Of a DNA stretch of 64,000 nucleotides, positions 51,741 through 60,774 are shown in pieces; position 1 is the first letter of the stretch, and each line of letters opens with the position of its first letter. The notes beneath the pieces are model-generated. The model saw only the letters and a list, made by a program, of their open reading frames with translations. It was not told where the DNA came from and made no database searches. The stretch spans positions 434,001-498,000 of the forward strand of contig NZ_JAASAH010000002.1 in assembly GCF_012726235.1 (NCBI RefSeq). Reading direction: 5' to 3'. The translations under genes and the position numbers were made by a program. This stretch comes from Streptomyces sp. HNM0574 (GTDB taxonomy: Bacteria; Actinomycetota; Actinomycetes; Streptomycetales; Streptomycetaceae).

Positions 51741-53168
51741 CTACGCGCCGTCCCGGGCGCCGCTCTCGTCGGCGCCACCGGTGCCGCCACCGGTTCCGCC
51801 CTGCCCCGCTTCGGTCCCGCCGTCCGTTCCGGAGCTGTCCGCTCCAGAACCGCTCGTTCCGGAGCCGCTCGTTGCGCCGTCGCGGTGCTGCCCGTCGCCG
51901 TCGTCCGGTGCCCGGCCGCCGTCCGTGGTGTGGCCGCCGTCGCTCGTCCCGGAGTCGCCCGAGCCGGAACCGGTGGTTCCGGAACCGCCGGAGCCCGAAC
52001 CCGAGCCGCCCGAGGCGGTGTCGCCGCCCGAGCCGCCGTCGGTGAACCCCCCGCCGCCCGTGCTGGGCGCCTCCCCCGTGCCCCCGCTGTCACCGGGTGC
52101 GGGGACGTGCCCGCCCCCGCTGCCCGAACCCCCGCCGGACGAGCCGCCCGAGGACGAGCCGCCCGTCGTGCCCCCCGTCGAAACGTTCCCGCTGTCGACC
52201 GCCGCGCAGTAGCGCTTCACCGACTTCCGCCCGCCGGCGGCCTGTTCGAGCTTCCTGCGCTGCTCGGCGGAGAGCTTCTCCTCCTCGTACGCCGTGCACA
52301 GGGCCTTCGCCAGCGCGGTCCGGTCGCCGCCGGGTATCCGCCCGTCGTCACTCTCGCCCGAGCCGGTGGACGACCCGGGCGAGCCGGGTCTGCGCCCCAG
52401 GTCGCCGCCCGCGATGTCCTCGCTGGGCCCGGTGGATTCCTGCCCGTCCCGACCGGAGCCGCCCCCGCGACGGTCCGGATCGCCGGTGCCCGAACTCTCG
52501 CCTCTGCCGCGCCCGGTGGCGCCGTCGGAGCCGTCGCGGGAGTCCGTGGCGTCCGGGTCCTCCGGCAGCAGACTCGCGTCGCCCAGCACCGACTCCTCCT
52601 CCGTCGCGCCGGGGCTGGCCAGCGGGGACACGCTCGCAGGTCTCCCCTTGCCGCCGAACGGCGCGGGCAGCACACCGGCGCTGCCCGCCATCGCCACCCC
52701 GCCGAGCGCACACCCGGCGACGGCCATCGCGAACCCGGCCTTCAGCGGACGCCCGGCCAGCGAGGGCCGCCGGCGCGCCTCACCGCGCCGGTGCACGCGG
52801 GCCCGCAGCCCGCCGACCGCAGCGGCGGGCACGTCCGGCACCACGTGCGCGGCCCGGTACGCGGCCACCGCGGCGTCCTCACCGGGCAGTTCGGCACCCG
52901 AGGCGCCCGGGGCACCGGCGCTCTCCGCCACGTCGAGCCGGGGGGTCAACTCCCCCAGCGCGGCGGCCAGTCGGTCCTCGGCGGAGGCACCCGCCTCCAC
53001 GACGGCGCCCGCTCCGCCCCCGTCCGGGGTCACGTACCCGGGGTACGCCGAGGCCCCGGGGCTACGCGCATTGATCCGCGGCGCGTCACCGCGCGCGTCG
53101 ACCGGCACACCGCGCAGCAGGCGCTCCGCGGCGTCGTCGTCCAGCCACTTGTACCGGTCGTCCGCCAT
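51741..53168 (-). CDS. Membrane protein with Ser/Gly/Thr-rich extracellular tail
   Basis: A 475-residue protein coupled to the ECF sigma factor. A cytoplasmic N-terminal part (about 1-140, opening MADDRYKWLDDDAAERLLRG) precedes one membrane helix, AGFAMAVAGCALGGVAMAGS. Next is an acidic, low-complexity region, a short helical CTAYEEEKLSAEQRRKLEQA ... VKRYCAAVDSG block with two cysteines, and about 140 residues almost only Gly, Ser, Thr and Asp. It is a plausible anti-sigma factor or sensor, although no H-x3-C-x2-C zinc motif is visible. The ATG at 53168 overlaps the sigma stop (TGATG). Confidence 0.75.
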   Translation of the reverse strand: MADDRYKWLDDDAAERLLRGVPVDARGDAPRINARSPGASAYPGYVTPDGGGAGAVVEAGASAEDRLAAALGELTPRLDVAESAGAPGASGAELPGEDAAVAAYRAAHVVPDVPAAAVGGLRARVHRRGEARRRPSLAGRPLKAGFAMAVAGCALGGVAMAGSAGVLPAPFGGKGRPASVSPLASPGATEEESVLGDASLLPEDPDATDSRDGSDGATGRGRGESSGTGDPDRRGGGSGRDGQESTGPSEDIAGGDLGRRPGSPGSSTGSGESDDGRIPGGDRTALAKALCTAYEEEKLSAEQRRKLEQAAGGRKSVKRYCAAVDSGNVSTGGTTGGSSSGGSSGGGSGSGGGHVPAPGDSGGTGEAPSTGGGGFTDGGSGGDTASGGSGSGSGGSGTTGSGSGDSGTSDGGHTTDGGRAPDDGDGQHRDGATSGSGTSGSGADSSGTDGGTEAGQGGTGGGTGGADESGARDGA

Positions 53169-53857
53169 CACGTTTCCCTCAGCGTTCGCGCGGCCTTCTG
53201 CGTCACAGTGCGCCCCGTGCCGCGCGGTGCCGCTCCCTGCCCCTCGGCCGCGTTGCCGGGAGTGCCGCCGTCGACGGTGACGGCCGGCTCCACCCCGTCC
53301 GACTCATCCGTCTCGTCGAGCAGTTCGGCGAGTTTCCGCAGCCCCCTGTGGGCCGCCGTCCGTACGGCTCCGGCCCGCTTGCCGAGCACCTCGGCGGCGC
53401 TCTTGGCGTCGAGGCCGAGGACCGCGCGGAGCACGACCGCCTCGGCCTGGTCCCGGGGCAGCCGCGAGATCAGCCGCATCGTGCGCCCGGTGCCGAGCGA
53501 TTCCAGTGCCTCGTCCGCGGTGTCGGAGCCGCCCGGGAGCCCCGTGAGTTCGCTCTCGTCCCCGCCGACTACGGGACGCCGCCCCCGCTGACGTATATGG
53601 TCAAGTGCCCGGTTACGGGCGATTCGTGCCGCCCAGCCGCGGAAGCGGTCGGCGTCCCCCTTGAAGCGCGAGAGATCGCGGGCTATCTGGAGCCACGCCT
53701 CCGAGGTGACGTCCTCGGCGTCGGCCTCCGCGACCAGCGTCCGCACGTAGCCCAGCAGCCGCGGGTGCACGGAGCGGTAGACGAGACGGAAGGCCGCCTC
53801 GTCCCCGCGCTGCGCGGCGTCCACCGCAGCGCTCAGCTCCGCGTCGTCCCCCTGCAC
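53168..53857 (-). CDS. ECF-type RNA polymerase sigma factor
   Basis: A 229-residue sigma-70 family group-4 factor. Region 2 (AAFRLVYRSVHPRLLGYVRT ... VAEADAEDVTSEAWLQIARD) and region 4 (LIS RLPRDQAEAVVLRAVLG ... SAAEVLGKRAGAVRTAAHRG) are clear; the C-terminal 45 residues form an extra polar tail. It would redirect RNA polymerase to a stress or envelope regulon. The first ATG is used. Directly followed by the membrane protein above. Confidence 0.93.
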   Translation of the reverse strand: MQGDDAELSAAVDAAQRGDEAAFRLVYRSVHPRLLGYVRTLVAEADAEDVTSEAWLQIARDLSRFKGDADRFRGWAARIARNRALDHIRQRGRRPVVGGDESELTGLPGGSDTADEALESLGTGRTMRLISRLPRDQAEAVVLRAVLGLDAKSAAEVLGKRAGAVRTAAHRGLRKLAELLDETDESDGVEPAVTVDGGTPGNAAEGQGAAPRGTGRTVTQKAARTLRET

Positions 53858-53870
53858 GCTGTGTCTCGCC

Positions 53871-54134
53871 TCACTCCGCGACGTCGCGACGATCCGGCCG
53901 CGTCCTGGTCCGTTCCTGCGGCCGTACTCGCGGGCCGGGGCGGCCCGCCGTCGCCGGTGCGCCGCTGCCGTACCGCCTGTGCTGCCGTACTGCCTGTGCT
54001 GTCGTGCCGTGCTCCTGCCCCGGCGCTCGCGCCGGTCGTGCCCGGCGCCGGTCGTACCACTGCCGCGACGTTGCGGGTGCCACCAGCAGCGATGCGAGGA
54101 AGCACGCTAAGGCCAAGTGCGCTCCCACGTCCAT
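53871..54134 (-). CDS. Possible small membrane protein
   Basis: An 87-residue frame opening MDVGAHLALACFLASLLVAP, one membrane helix, then ATSRQWYDRRR and a long Arg/Pro-rich tail. It ends 13 bp before the sigma factor start, so it could be a leader gene of that operon. The tail composition is near random GC-rich sequence and the start lacks a good ribosome site, so it may not be a gene. Confidence 0.4.
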   Translation of the reverse strand: MDVGAHLALACFLASLLVAPATSRQWYDRRRARPARAPGQEHGTTAQAVRQHRRYGSGAPATAGRPGPRVRPQERTRTRPDRRDVAE

Positions 54135-54232
54135 GCCGACTGACCGGCCGGTTGACCGCGTAACAATTTACGGGGCCCGGGCGCTGAGAAGGGTACGGGC
54201 TGCCGCTGGCGTGGTGCGCCCGTACTCGACGG

Positions 54233-54272
54233 CGGCCGGAGTCTCTCCTGTGGGGGGTGGCGACTCCGGCCG
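54233..54272 (-). terminator. Terminator after the hexosaminidase gene
   Basis: CGGCCGGAGTC (54233-54243) and GACTCCGGCCG (54262-54272) form a perfect 11-bp stem with an 18-nt loop, in the gap between the hexosaminidase and the sigma operon. The rest of 54135-54365 holds no clear gene. Confidence 0.75.
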
Positions 54273-54365
54273 TCTTCGCATCTCCGGCCGCCCTTTCCCC
54301 GCACACACCCGCGCCCGTGCCGCGGGTGCGGGCACGGGCGCGGGGCCGCTTCCGGCGCTACGGGG

Positions 54366-55979
54366 TCACTTCTCCACCCGGTCCGCGAGGGCGCGGAATT
54401 CGCTCCAGCTGCGCTTCGGCTTCTCCGGGTCCCACAGCTTCTGCGCCGTCGCCGCGAGCGGCAGCCGGATGCCGCGTGCCACCTGCTGCGTGGTCTGCGC
54501 GTCCGCGATGTCGCCCCAGACGGCGAAGCGGCCGCCGAGGATGCGGTCGCTGCCGGAGAGGGACTCCGGCACCGGCTTGGTGCCGCGCACCACGGCCGGG
54601 GTCCACTCCTTGTAGATCCGCTCGCCGGTCGGGTACTCGAACTGGTTGGGCTCGCCGAGCACGTAGTACAGGTACTCGTCGTTGAGGTTGACCACCTTCC
54701 AGCCCTCCTTCAGGTACTCGGTGGGCTCCCGCATCCCGTACTCGGTACCCGTCCAGTAGCCGACCTGCCGGTCGCGGTTGGCGCGTACGGTGCCGTCCTT
54801 GTGCAGCCCGTCGTTCCAGACCTCGGGCGTCTTGCCCTCCTTGCGGACGGTCTTCGCGCGGTCGTTCAGCCAGGCCGTCGCCAGGTCCTGGACCCGGGCG
54901 TCGCTGCCGTACTTCTCACGGGCGAGCTCGGCGAGACCCGGGTAGGACGCCTCGGGGTCCTGCTTCATCAGTGCCTGGTACTCGTCGCCGCCCAGGTGCC
55001 AGTACTTTCCGGGGAAGAGCCCGGCGTACTCGCGGAGGAGGTCGTCGACGATGCGGGCCGACTCCGGCTTGCCGATGTCGATCGCGCCGGGCGTCGGCTG
55101 CCCCGAGGCGTCCTTCAGCTGGAGGTCGGGGTGTTCGTCGATCACGGCACCGAGGTGCCCCGGGGAGTCGATCTCCGGGATGACGGTGATGTGCCGGGAG
55201 GCGGCCAGCTTCACGATCCGGCCGAGCTCCTTCTTGGTCAGGTGCGGGTCGGACACGATCTCCGGGTGCGAGCTGCTCTCGACGCGGAACGCCTGGTCGT
55301 CGGAGAGGTGCAGCTGGAGCTGGTTCAACTTCAGGTCGCCCATCTCCCGGATGCGGTCCTCGATCCACTCGGCCGGGTAGTGCTTGCGCGCGATGTCCAG
55401 CAGGAAGCCGCGCTGTGCCCGGTCCGGGGCGTCCCGGACGGTGCCGTCGGCGAAGCGGCCCTTGTCCCGGACGGTCTGGAGCAGGGTGCGGGTTCCGTAG
55501 AAGACCCCGGCGTCGGTGGAACCGGTGATCCGCACCTTGCCGTCCTTGGTCTCCAGGACGTACCCCTCGCGGCCGGTCTTCGCGCCCTTGTCCAGGGCGA
55601 GTTCGACGTCACCGGCGCGGGCCGGGCCCTTGCCCGCGTCCGCCTTCAGCTCACCGGCGAGCAGCTTCGCCTCGTCGGCGAGCGGGCCCTCCGGGTCGGC
55701 GACGACGCGCGTGGTCTTCCCCGGCTTCCAGCCGGGGCCGCGGGTGGCCTTCCAGTCACGTACGGCGGGGATCGACGTCGGGGCCGGGCCGACCCGCGCG
55801 GGGCCCGCCGGACTCGCCTCGGCGGTGCGGTCGTCGGAGGCGGCGTCGCCGGTGCTTCCGGTCTCGCCCGCGTCACCGCCCGAGCCGGACGGAAGGAGAT
55901 TCAGCGCCAGGACCACCACGGCGCCCGCTGCGATGACGGCCGCCGCGACGACCCACGATTTTGGCCACTTACGTCCCAT
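54366..55979 (-). CDS. GH20 beta-N-acetylhexosaminidase, membrane-anchored
   Basis: A 537-residue enzyme cleaving terminal beta-GlcNAc/GalNAc (chitin and wall fragments) with substrate-assisted catalysis. N-terminus MGRKWPKSWVVAAAVIAAGA is a signal anchor; an N-terminal GH20b domain follows, then the catalytic barrel with RGFLLDIARKHYPAEWIEDR, HLSDDQAFRVESSSHPE, VIPEIDSPGHLGAVIDEHPD and the catalytic pair in YWHLGGDEYQALMK. The ATG at 55979 is used; the frame to 56063 is not supported. Upstream gene is divergent (56340). Confidence 0.94.
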   Translation of the reverse strand: MGRKWPKSWVVAAAVIAAGAVVVLALNLLPSGSGGDAGETGSTGDAASDDRTAEASPAGPARVGPAPTSIPAVRDWKATRGPGWKPGKTTRVVADPEGPLADEAKLLAGELKADAGKGPARAGDVELALDKGAKTGREGYVLETKDGKVRITGSTDAGVFYGTRTLLQTVRDKGRFADGTVRDAPDRAQRGFLLDIARKHYPAEWIEDRIREMGDLKLNQLQLHLSDDQAFRVESSSHPEIVSDPHLTKKELGRIVKLAASRHITVIPEIDSPGHLGAVIDEHPDLQLKDASGQPTPGAIDIGKPESARIVDDLLREYAGLFPGKYWHLGGDEYQALMKQDPEASYPGLAELAREKYGSDARVQDLATAWLNDRAKTVRKEGKTPEVWNDGLHKDGTVRANRDRQVGYWTGTEYGMREPTEYLKEGWKVVNLNDEYLYYVLGEPNQFEYPTGERIYKEWTPAVVRGTKPVPESLSGSDRILGGRFAVWGDIADAQTTQQVARGIRLPLAATAQKLWDPEKPKRSWSEFRALADRVEK

Positions 55980-56339
55980 ACGGATACGGTATTGCCCCTT
56001 TCCTGACCAAGTTCGCCAGACATGAGCACGGATCTCGTTCCCTTGCGGGTGAAATTCGCGCATCCGTCGGACGGTTCGGCGGCCGCCTCGTTACGGTGAC
56101 CGAATCCCGCCCGGCACCGCCGTATCGGACGTCACATCCGGCGCGCCGCGGATCCCACCCCGCACACTGCCAGACGACGTGCGGCGGGGCGGCCCGATCC
56201 GGGAGATCCGGGAGCCCGGCGAGAACAGCCAACTCCCCCCGGCCCGCGGCCCGCTCACCGGCCGGACGCCCCCGAACCACCCGCACCACCCCGAAGCAGC
56301 GCCCAACCCGCCCGCACCGACGACGGATCCGAGGAGTCC
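55980..56339. other. Divergent gap without a recognised gene
   Basis: 360 bp between the hexosaminidase and the OHCU-like gene. No ORF here has coding character in both composition and start context; AAAGGGG sits 14 nt before the hexosaminidase ATG, and GAGGAG at 56331-56336 serves the next gene. Confidence 0.6.
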
Positions 56340-56987
56340 ATGCGCCCGCAGCACCCGAGCACCCCGCGCCGCCCGCACCCCGCGACGCGCCCCGCGCACT
56401 CCCCGGCCGCCGCCCACCCGGCGCGCACGGGCGAGCCGCGCACCAGCGGCGGCATGCCGCTCCCCCGGCTGAACACGCTCCCCGCGATCGAGGCCGAGGC
56501 GCTGCTGCGCCGCTGCTGCGGCAGCCACCGCTGGGCCGAGCGGATCGCCGAGCACCGGCCGTATCCGGACGCCGAGTCGCTGCTGGCCGCCGCCGACGAG
56601 GCCAGCTACGACCTGACGCAGGACGAGCTCGCCGAGGCGCTCGCCGCCGAGTCGGCCCACCAGCCCCTGACCCGGCACCCGCAGGTGGACCAGCCGGGCG
56701 TGCTCGCCGCGCACACCGCCCTGCGGGCCGCGAGCGCCGCGTACGAGAGCCGCTTCGGGCACGCCTTCGTGATCTGCCTCGACGGCTACCGTCCCGGCGA
56801 GCTGCTGGACCAGACCCTCGCGGGCATCCGGGCCAGGCTCGGACACGAGGTGGACGAGGAACGGGCCGTCACCGCGGACGAGATGCGCCGGATCGCCCGC
56901 GGCAGACTCGCCCGTCTCGTCTCCCGCGGTGCCGAGCCGAGGACGGCCGAAACCCCCGGAATCACTGGGCCGTCCGTGCCTGATTGA
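56340..56987 (+). CDS. OHCU decarboxylase-like protein
   Basis: A 215-residue protein with the form of 2-oxo-4-hydroxy-4-carboxy-5-ureidoimidazoline decarboxylase (PF09349), the last step of urate to allantoin. After a Pro/His-rich leader come LPRLNTLPAIEAEALLRRCC, SHRWAERIAEHRPYPDAESL, and YESRFGHAFVICLDGYRPGE with a late Arg-rich helix. The family HPRIG block and E-Q segment appear changed (AESAHQPLTRHPQVDQPGV), so activity is doubtful. ATG at 56340 with GAGGAG upstream; M at 56454 is an alternative. No other urate genes are near. Confidence 0.75.
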   Translation: MRPQHPSTPRRPHPATRPAHSPAAAHPARTGEPRTSGGMPLPRLNTLPAIEAEALLRRCCGSHRWAERIAEHRPYPDAESLLAAADEASYDLTQDELAEALAAESAHQPLTRHPQVDQPGVLAAHTALRAASAAYESRFGHAFVICLDGYRPGELLDQTLAGIRARLGHEVDEERAVTADEMRRIARGRLARLVSRGAEPRTAETPGITGPSVPD

Positions 56988-57140
56988 TCACACCGCCCGA
57001 CCCGGCACCCGCGTCCCGACACGGCGTCGCTACGATGGCCGCGGCCGGTGGACCGTACCCGGCCGGGCCCGACCGACACCGCTGGACTTTCCGAGACAGG
57101 GGGCGGCTGGCTCCGATATCCGCTCCCGGAGGGTTAAACC

Positions 57141-57521
57141 GTGCCGGCTGGAACGCTGTATCGCGGCCGGGAAGGCATGTGGTCATGGGTGGCTCATCGA
57201 GTCACCGGTGTCCTCATCTTCTTCTTCCTGTTCGTGCACGTCCTGGACACCGCACTCGTCCGCGTCTCGCCCGAGGCGTACGACGACACTGTCGCGATCT
57301 ACAAGACACCGCTCGTCAATCTCATGGAGTACGGCCTCGTGGCCGCCATCCTCTTCCATGCGCTCAACGGCCTGCGGGTCATCGCCGTGGACTTCTGGTC
57401 CAAGGGCGCCAAGTACCAGAAGCAGATGCTGTGGACCGTGATGGGCATCTGGGCCGTCCTGATGGTCGGCGCCTTCTACCCCATCCTGCAGCACACCCTG
57501 CGCTCGCTGTTCGGGAGCTGA
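57141..57521 (+). CDS. sdhC: Succinate dehydrogenase cytochrome b subunit
   Basis: A 126-residue membrane anchor of complex II, binding quinone and heme. Three helices: VAHRVTGVLIFFFLFVHVLD, YGLVAAILFHALNGLRVIAV and WTVMGIWAVLMVGAFYPILQ. The SdhC signature W-x-x-H-R-x-T-G and FHALNGLR (probable heme histidine) are visible. GTG start at 57141 with GGAGGG about 9 nt upstream. First gene of sdhCDAB; a weak -10-like TACGAT lies at 57031-57036. Confidence 0.95.
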   Translation: MPAGTLYRGREGMWSWVAHRVTGVLIFFFLFVHVLDTALVRVSPEAYDDTVAIYKTPLVNLMEYGLVAAILFHALNGLRVIAVDFWSKGAKYQKQMLWTVMGIWAVLMVGAFYPILQHTLRSLFGS

Positions 57522-57527
57522 TGAGAG

Positions 57528-58010
57528 ATGTCGACGGAGACTGCAAACGCGGGTAACGCCGAAGGCACCGAGGGCGTGCGCCTGTACGACGTGGACAATC
57601 CGGCTCCCCTGATCGAGCCGCCCCGGGCCCGTACCGCGAAGACGCCGAAGGCCACCCGGACCAACTTCGAGATGTACGGCTGGCTGTTCATGCGGCTGTC
57701 CGGCATCGTGCTCGTCGTCCTCGTCCTGGGTCACCTGCTGATCCAGCTGGTGCTGGACGGCGGCGTGAGCAAGATCGGCTTCGCCTTCGTCGCCGGCCGC
57801 TGGGCCTCGCCCTTCTGGCAGGCGTGGGACCTGATCATGCTGTGGCTCGCGATGCTGCACGGCGCCAACGGCCTGCGCACGGTCATCAACGACTACGCGC
57901 AGCGGGACAACACCCGGTTCTGGCTGAAGATGCTGCTGTACACGGCCACGGTGTTCACCGTCCTGCTGGGCACGCTGGTGATCTTCACCTTCGACCCGAA
58001 CATTCGCTGA
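57528..58010 (+). CDS. sdhD: Succinate dehydrogenase membrane anchor subunit
   Basis: A 160-residue second anchor subunit. A polar N-terminus of about 45 residues precedes [40 protein letters not shown] with [10 protein letters not shown], and [29 protein letters not shown] parallels the SdhC motif. ATG at 57528, 6 bp after sdhC. Anchors the SdhAB dimer to the membrane and completes the quinone site. Confidence 0.94.
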   Translation: MSTETANAGNAEGTEGVRLYDVDNPAPLIEPPRARTAKTPKATRTNFEMYGWLFMRLSGIVLVVLVLGHLLIQLVLDGGVSKIGFAFVAGRWASPFWQAWDLIMLWLAMLHGANGLRTVINDYAQRDNTRFWLKMLLYTATVFTVLLGTLVIFTFDPNIR

Positions 58011-58044
58011 CCGGCCCGCCGGGGACGAAGCTGAGGTAAACCCC

Positions 58045-59808
58045 ATGAAGATCCACAAGTACGACACCGTCATCGTCGGCGCCGGCGGCGCGGGCATGCG
58101 CGCGGCCATCGAGTCGACCAAGCGCAGCCGTACGGCCGTGCTGACGAAGCTCTACCCCACCCGCTCCCACACCGGCGCCGCGCAGGGCGGCATGGCCGCC
58201 GCCCTCGCGAACGTCGAGGAGGACAACTGGGAGTGGCACACCTTCGACACGGTCAAGGGCGGCGACTACCTGGTCGACCAGGACGCCGCCGAGATCCTGG
58301 CGAAGGAGGCCATCGACTCGGTCCTCGACCTCGAGAAGATGGGCCTGCCGTTCAACCGGACCCCGAACGGCACCATCGACCAGCGCCGCTTCGGCGGGCA
58401 CAGCCGTAACCACGGCGAGGCCCCCGTGCGCCGGTCCTGCTACGCGGCCGACCGCACCGGCCACATGATCCTTCAGACGCTGTACCAGAACTGCGTGAAG
58501 GAGGGCGTGGAGTTCTACAACGAGTTCTACGTCCTGGACCTGCTGCTCAACGAGGACTCCGCCAACGGGGGTGGCAAGAAGACCGCGGGCGTCGTGGCCT
58601 ACGAGCTGGCCACCGGCGAGATCCACATCTTCCAGGCCAAGGCCGTCGTGTTCGCCTCCGGCGGCAACGGCAAGTTCTTCAAGGTCACGTCCAACGCGCA
58701 CACCCTCACCGGCGACGGCCAGGCGGCCGCCTTCCGGCGCGGACTGCCGCTGGAAGACATGGAGTTCTTCCAGTTCCACCCGACCGGCATCTACAAGATG
58801 GGCATCCTCCTCACCGAGGGTGCGCGCGGTGAGGGCGGCATCCTCCGCAACAAGGACGGCGAGCGCTTCATGGAGAAGTACGCGCCCGTCATGAAGGACC
58901 TCGCCTCGCGTGACGTCGTCTCGCGCTCCATCTACACGGAGATCCGCGAGGGCCGCGGCTGCGGTCCGAACAAGGACCACGTCTACCTGGACCTCACGCA
59001 CCTGCCGCCGGAGCAGCTCGACGCGAAGCTGCCGGACATCACCGAGTTCGCGCGGACGTACCTCGGCATCGAGCCGTACACCGACCCGGTGCCGATCCAG
59101 CCGACCGCGCACTACGCGATGGGCGGCATGCCGACGAACGTGCTCGGCGAGGTCCTCAGCGACAACGACACCCCGGTCCCGGGCCTGTACGCGGCGGGCG
59201 AGGTCGCCTGCGTCTCCGTGCACGGCGCGAACCGTCTGGGCACCAACTCGCTGCTCGACATCAACGTCTTCGGCCGCCGCGCCGGCATCGCCGCCGCCGA
59301 GTACTCGGCCACCGCCGACTTCGTCGAACTGCCGGAGAACCCGGCCGAGTTCGTCGAGAACGAGGTCGAGAACCTGCGGGACGCCACCGGCAGCGAGCGC
59401 GTGGTGGAGATCCGCACGGCGCTCCAGGAGACCATGGACAAGAACGTCATGGTCTTCCGTACGGAGCAGACGCTGAAGGAGGCCGTCGAGGAGATCGGCC
59501 AGCTGCGCAAGCGGTACCGGAACATCAGCGTCCAGGACAAGGGCAAGCGCTTCAACACCGATCTGCTGGAGGCCATCGAGCTGGGCAACCTGCTCGACCT
59601 GGCCGAGGTCATGGCGGTCTCCGCGCTGGCCCGCAAGGAGTCCCGCGGCGGTCACTACCGCGAGGACTACCCCAACCGCGACGACGTCAACTTCATGCGC
59701 CACACCATGGCGTACCGGGAGACGGACGACAGCGGCAAGGAGTCGATCCGGCTGGACTACAAGCCGGTCGTCCAGACCCGCTACCAGCCGATGGAGCGTA
59801 AGTACTGA
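58045..59808 (+). CDS. sdhA: Succinate dehydrogenase flavoprotein subunit
   Basis: A 587-residue catalytic subunit with covalent FAD; oxidises succinate to fumarate in the TCA cycle. The Rossmann start [20 protein letters not shown], the FAD-His region [20 protein letters not shown], the catalytic [20 protein letters not shown], and [20 protein letters not shown] are all present, as is [20 protein letters not shown] near the end. Length matches E. coli SdhA (588). ATG with GAGG upstream, 34 bp after sdhD; its stop overlaps sdhB. Confidence 0.98.
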   Translation: MKIHKYDTVIVGAGGAGMRAAIESTKRSRTAVLTKLYPTRSHTGAAQGGMAAALANVEEDNWEWHTFDTVKGGDYLVDQDAAEILAKEAIDSVLDLEKMGLPFNRTPNGTIDQRRFGGHSRNHGEAPVRRSCYAADRTGHMILQTLYQNCVKEGVEFYNEFYVLDLLLNEDSANGGGKKTAGVVAYELATGEIHIFQAKAVVFASGGNGKFFKVTSNAHTLTGDGQAAAFRRGLPLEDMEFFQFHPTGIYKMGILLTEGARGEGGILRNKDGERFMEKYAPVMKDLASRDVVSRSIYTEIREGRGCGPNKDHVYLDLTHLPPEQLDAKLPDITEFARTYLGIEPYTDPVPIQPTAHYAMGGMPTNVLGEVLSDNDTPVPGLYAAGEVACVSVHGANRLGTNSLLDINVFGRRAGIAAAEYSATADFVELPENPAEFVENEVENLRDATGSERVVEIRTALQETMDKNVMVFRTEQTLKEAVEEIGQLRKRYRNISVQDKGKRFNTDLLEAIELGNLLDLAEVMAVSALARKESRGGHYREDYPNRDDVNFMRHTMAYRETDDSGKESIRLDYKPVVQTRYQPMERKY

Positions 59809-60566
59809 TGAGCACCGCTGTCATGGAGAAGGGCGAAGCGGAAGCGCCCGCCTCGCACCTGATCACCGTCACCTTCCGGATCCGCCGGTTCAACCCGGAG
59901 ATCGCGGAGGAGCCGTGGTGGGACGACTTCACGCTGGACATCGACCCCAAGGACCGGGTCCTGGACGCGCTGCACCAGCTGAAGTGGGAGAAGGACGGGA
60001 CGCTGACCTTCCGGCGCTCCTGCGCGCACGGCATCTGCGGCTCGGACGCGATGCGGATCAACGGCCGGAACCGGCTGGCGTGCAAGACGCTGATCAAGGA
60101 CATCAACCCCGAGAAGCCGATCACGGTCGAGGCCATCAAGGGCCTCACGCCGCTGAAGGACCTCGTGGTCGACATGGACCCGTTCTTCCAGGCCTACCGG
60201 GACGTCATGCCGTTCCTGGTGACCACGGGCAACGAGCCGACGCGCGAGCGTCACCAGTCCGACGAGGAGCGCGCCCGCTTCGACGACACCACCAAGTGCA
60301 TCCTGTGCGCCGCGTGCACCTCCTCGTGCCCGGTGTTCTGGAACGACGGCCAGTACTTCGGCCCGGCGGCGATCGTCAACGCGCACCGCTTCATCTTCGA
60401 CTCGCGTGACGAGGCCGGTGAGCAGCGGCTGGAGATCCTCAACGACCGCGACGGCGTGTGGCGTTGCCGCACGACCTTCAACTGCACGGACGCCTGCCCG
60501 CGCGGTATCGAGGTCACGAAGGCCATCCAGGAGGTCAAGAAGGCGCTGATCACCCGCCGGTTCTGA
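59808..60566 (+). CDS. sdhB: Succinate dehydrogenase iron-sulfur subunit
   Basis: A 252-residue electron-transfer subunit. The 2Fe-2S cluster ligands are in RRSCAHGICGSDAMRINGRN with a later Cys in RLACKT; 4Fe-4S and 3Fe-4S ligands are in KCILCAACTSSCPVFWND and RTTFNCTDACPRGIEVTKAI. It passes electrons from FAD to the membrane quinone site. The ATG overlaps the sdhA TGA as TGATG, so the two are coupled. A 15-bp stem terminator follows. Confidence 0.98.
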   Translation: MSTAVMEKGEAEAPASHLITVTFRIRRFNPEIAEEPWWDDFTLDIDPKDRVLDALHQLKWEKDGTLTFRRSCAHGICGSDAMRINGRNRLACKTLIKDINPEKPITVEAIKGLTPLKDLVVDMDPFFQAYRDVMPFLVTTGNEPTRERHQSDEERARFDDTTKCILCAACTSSCPVFWNDGQYFGPAAIVNAHRFIFDSRDEAGEQRLEILNDRDGVWRCRTTFNCTDACPRGIEVTKAIQEVKKALITRRF

Positions 60567-60586
60567 CGACCGACGAGCCAGCGCCG

Positions 60587-60622
60587 CCTCGCCCCCGCCG
60601 GATGCTTCCGGCGGGGGCGAGG
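60587..60622 (+). terminator. Terminator of the sdh operon
   Basis: CCTCGCCCCCGCCGG (60587-60601) and CCGGCGGGGGCGAGG (60608-60622) form a perfect 15-bp stem with a 6-nt loop. Confidence 0.95.
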
Positions 60623-60774
60623 TGCGTCCGCCCCCTCGAACAGCCGCCCGGCCCGGGGGAGTTGGGACGGCCGCATCCGGGGTATGGGGTGACCGGGCCC
60701 GCCACGGGCCCCCGCACCACGCACTGTCCGGCTGTCCGCGCGGGCCCGCGCGGCACTCGTCGTCAGGAGTTCGC

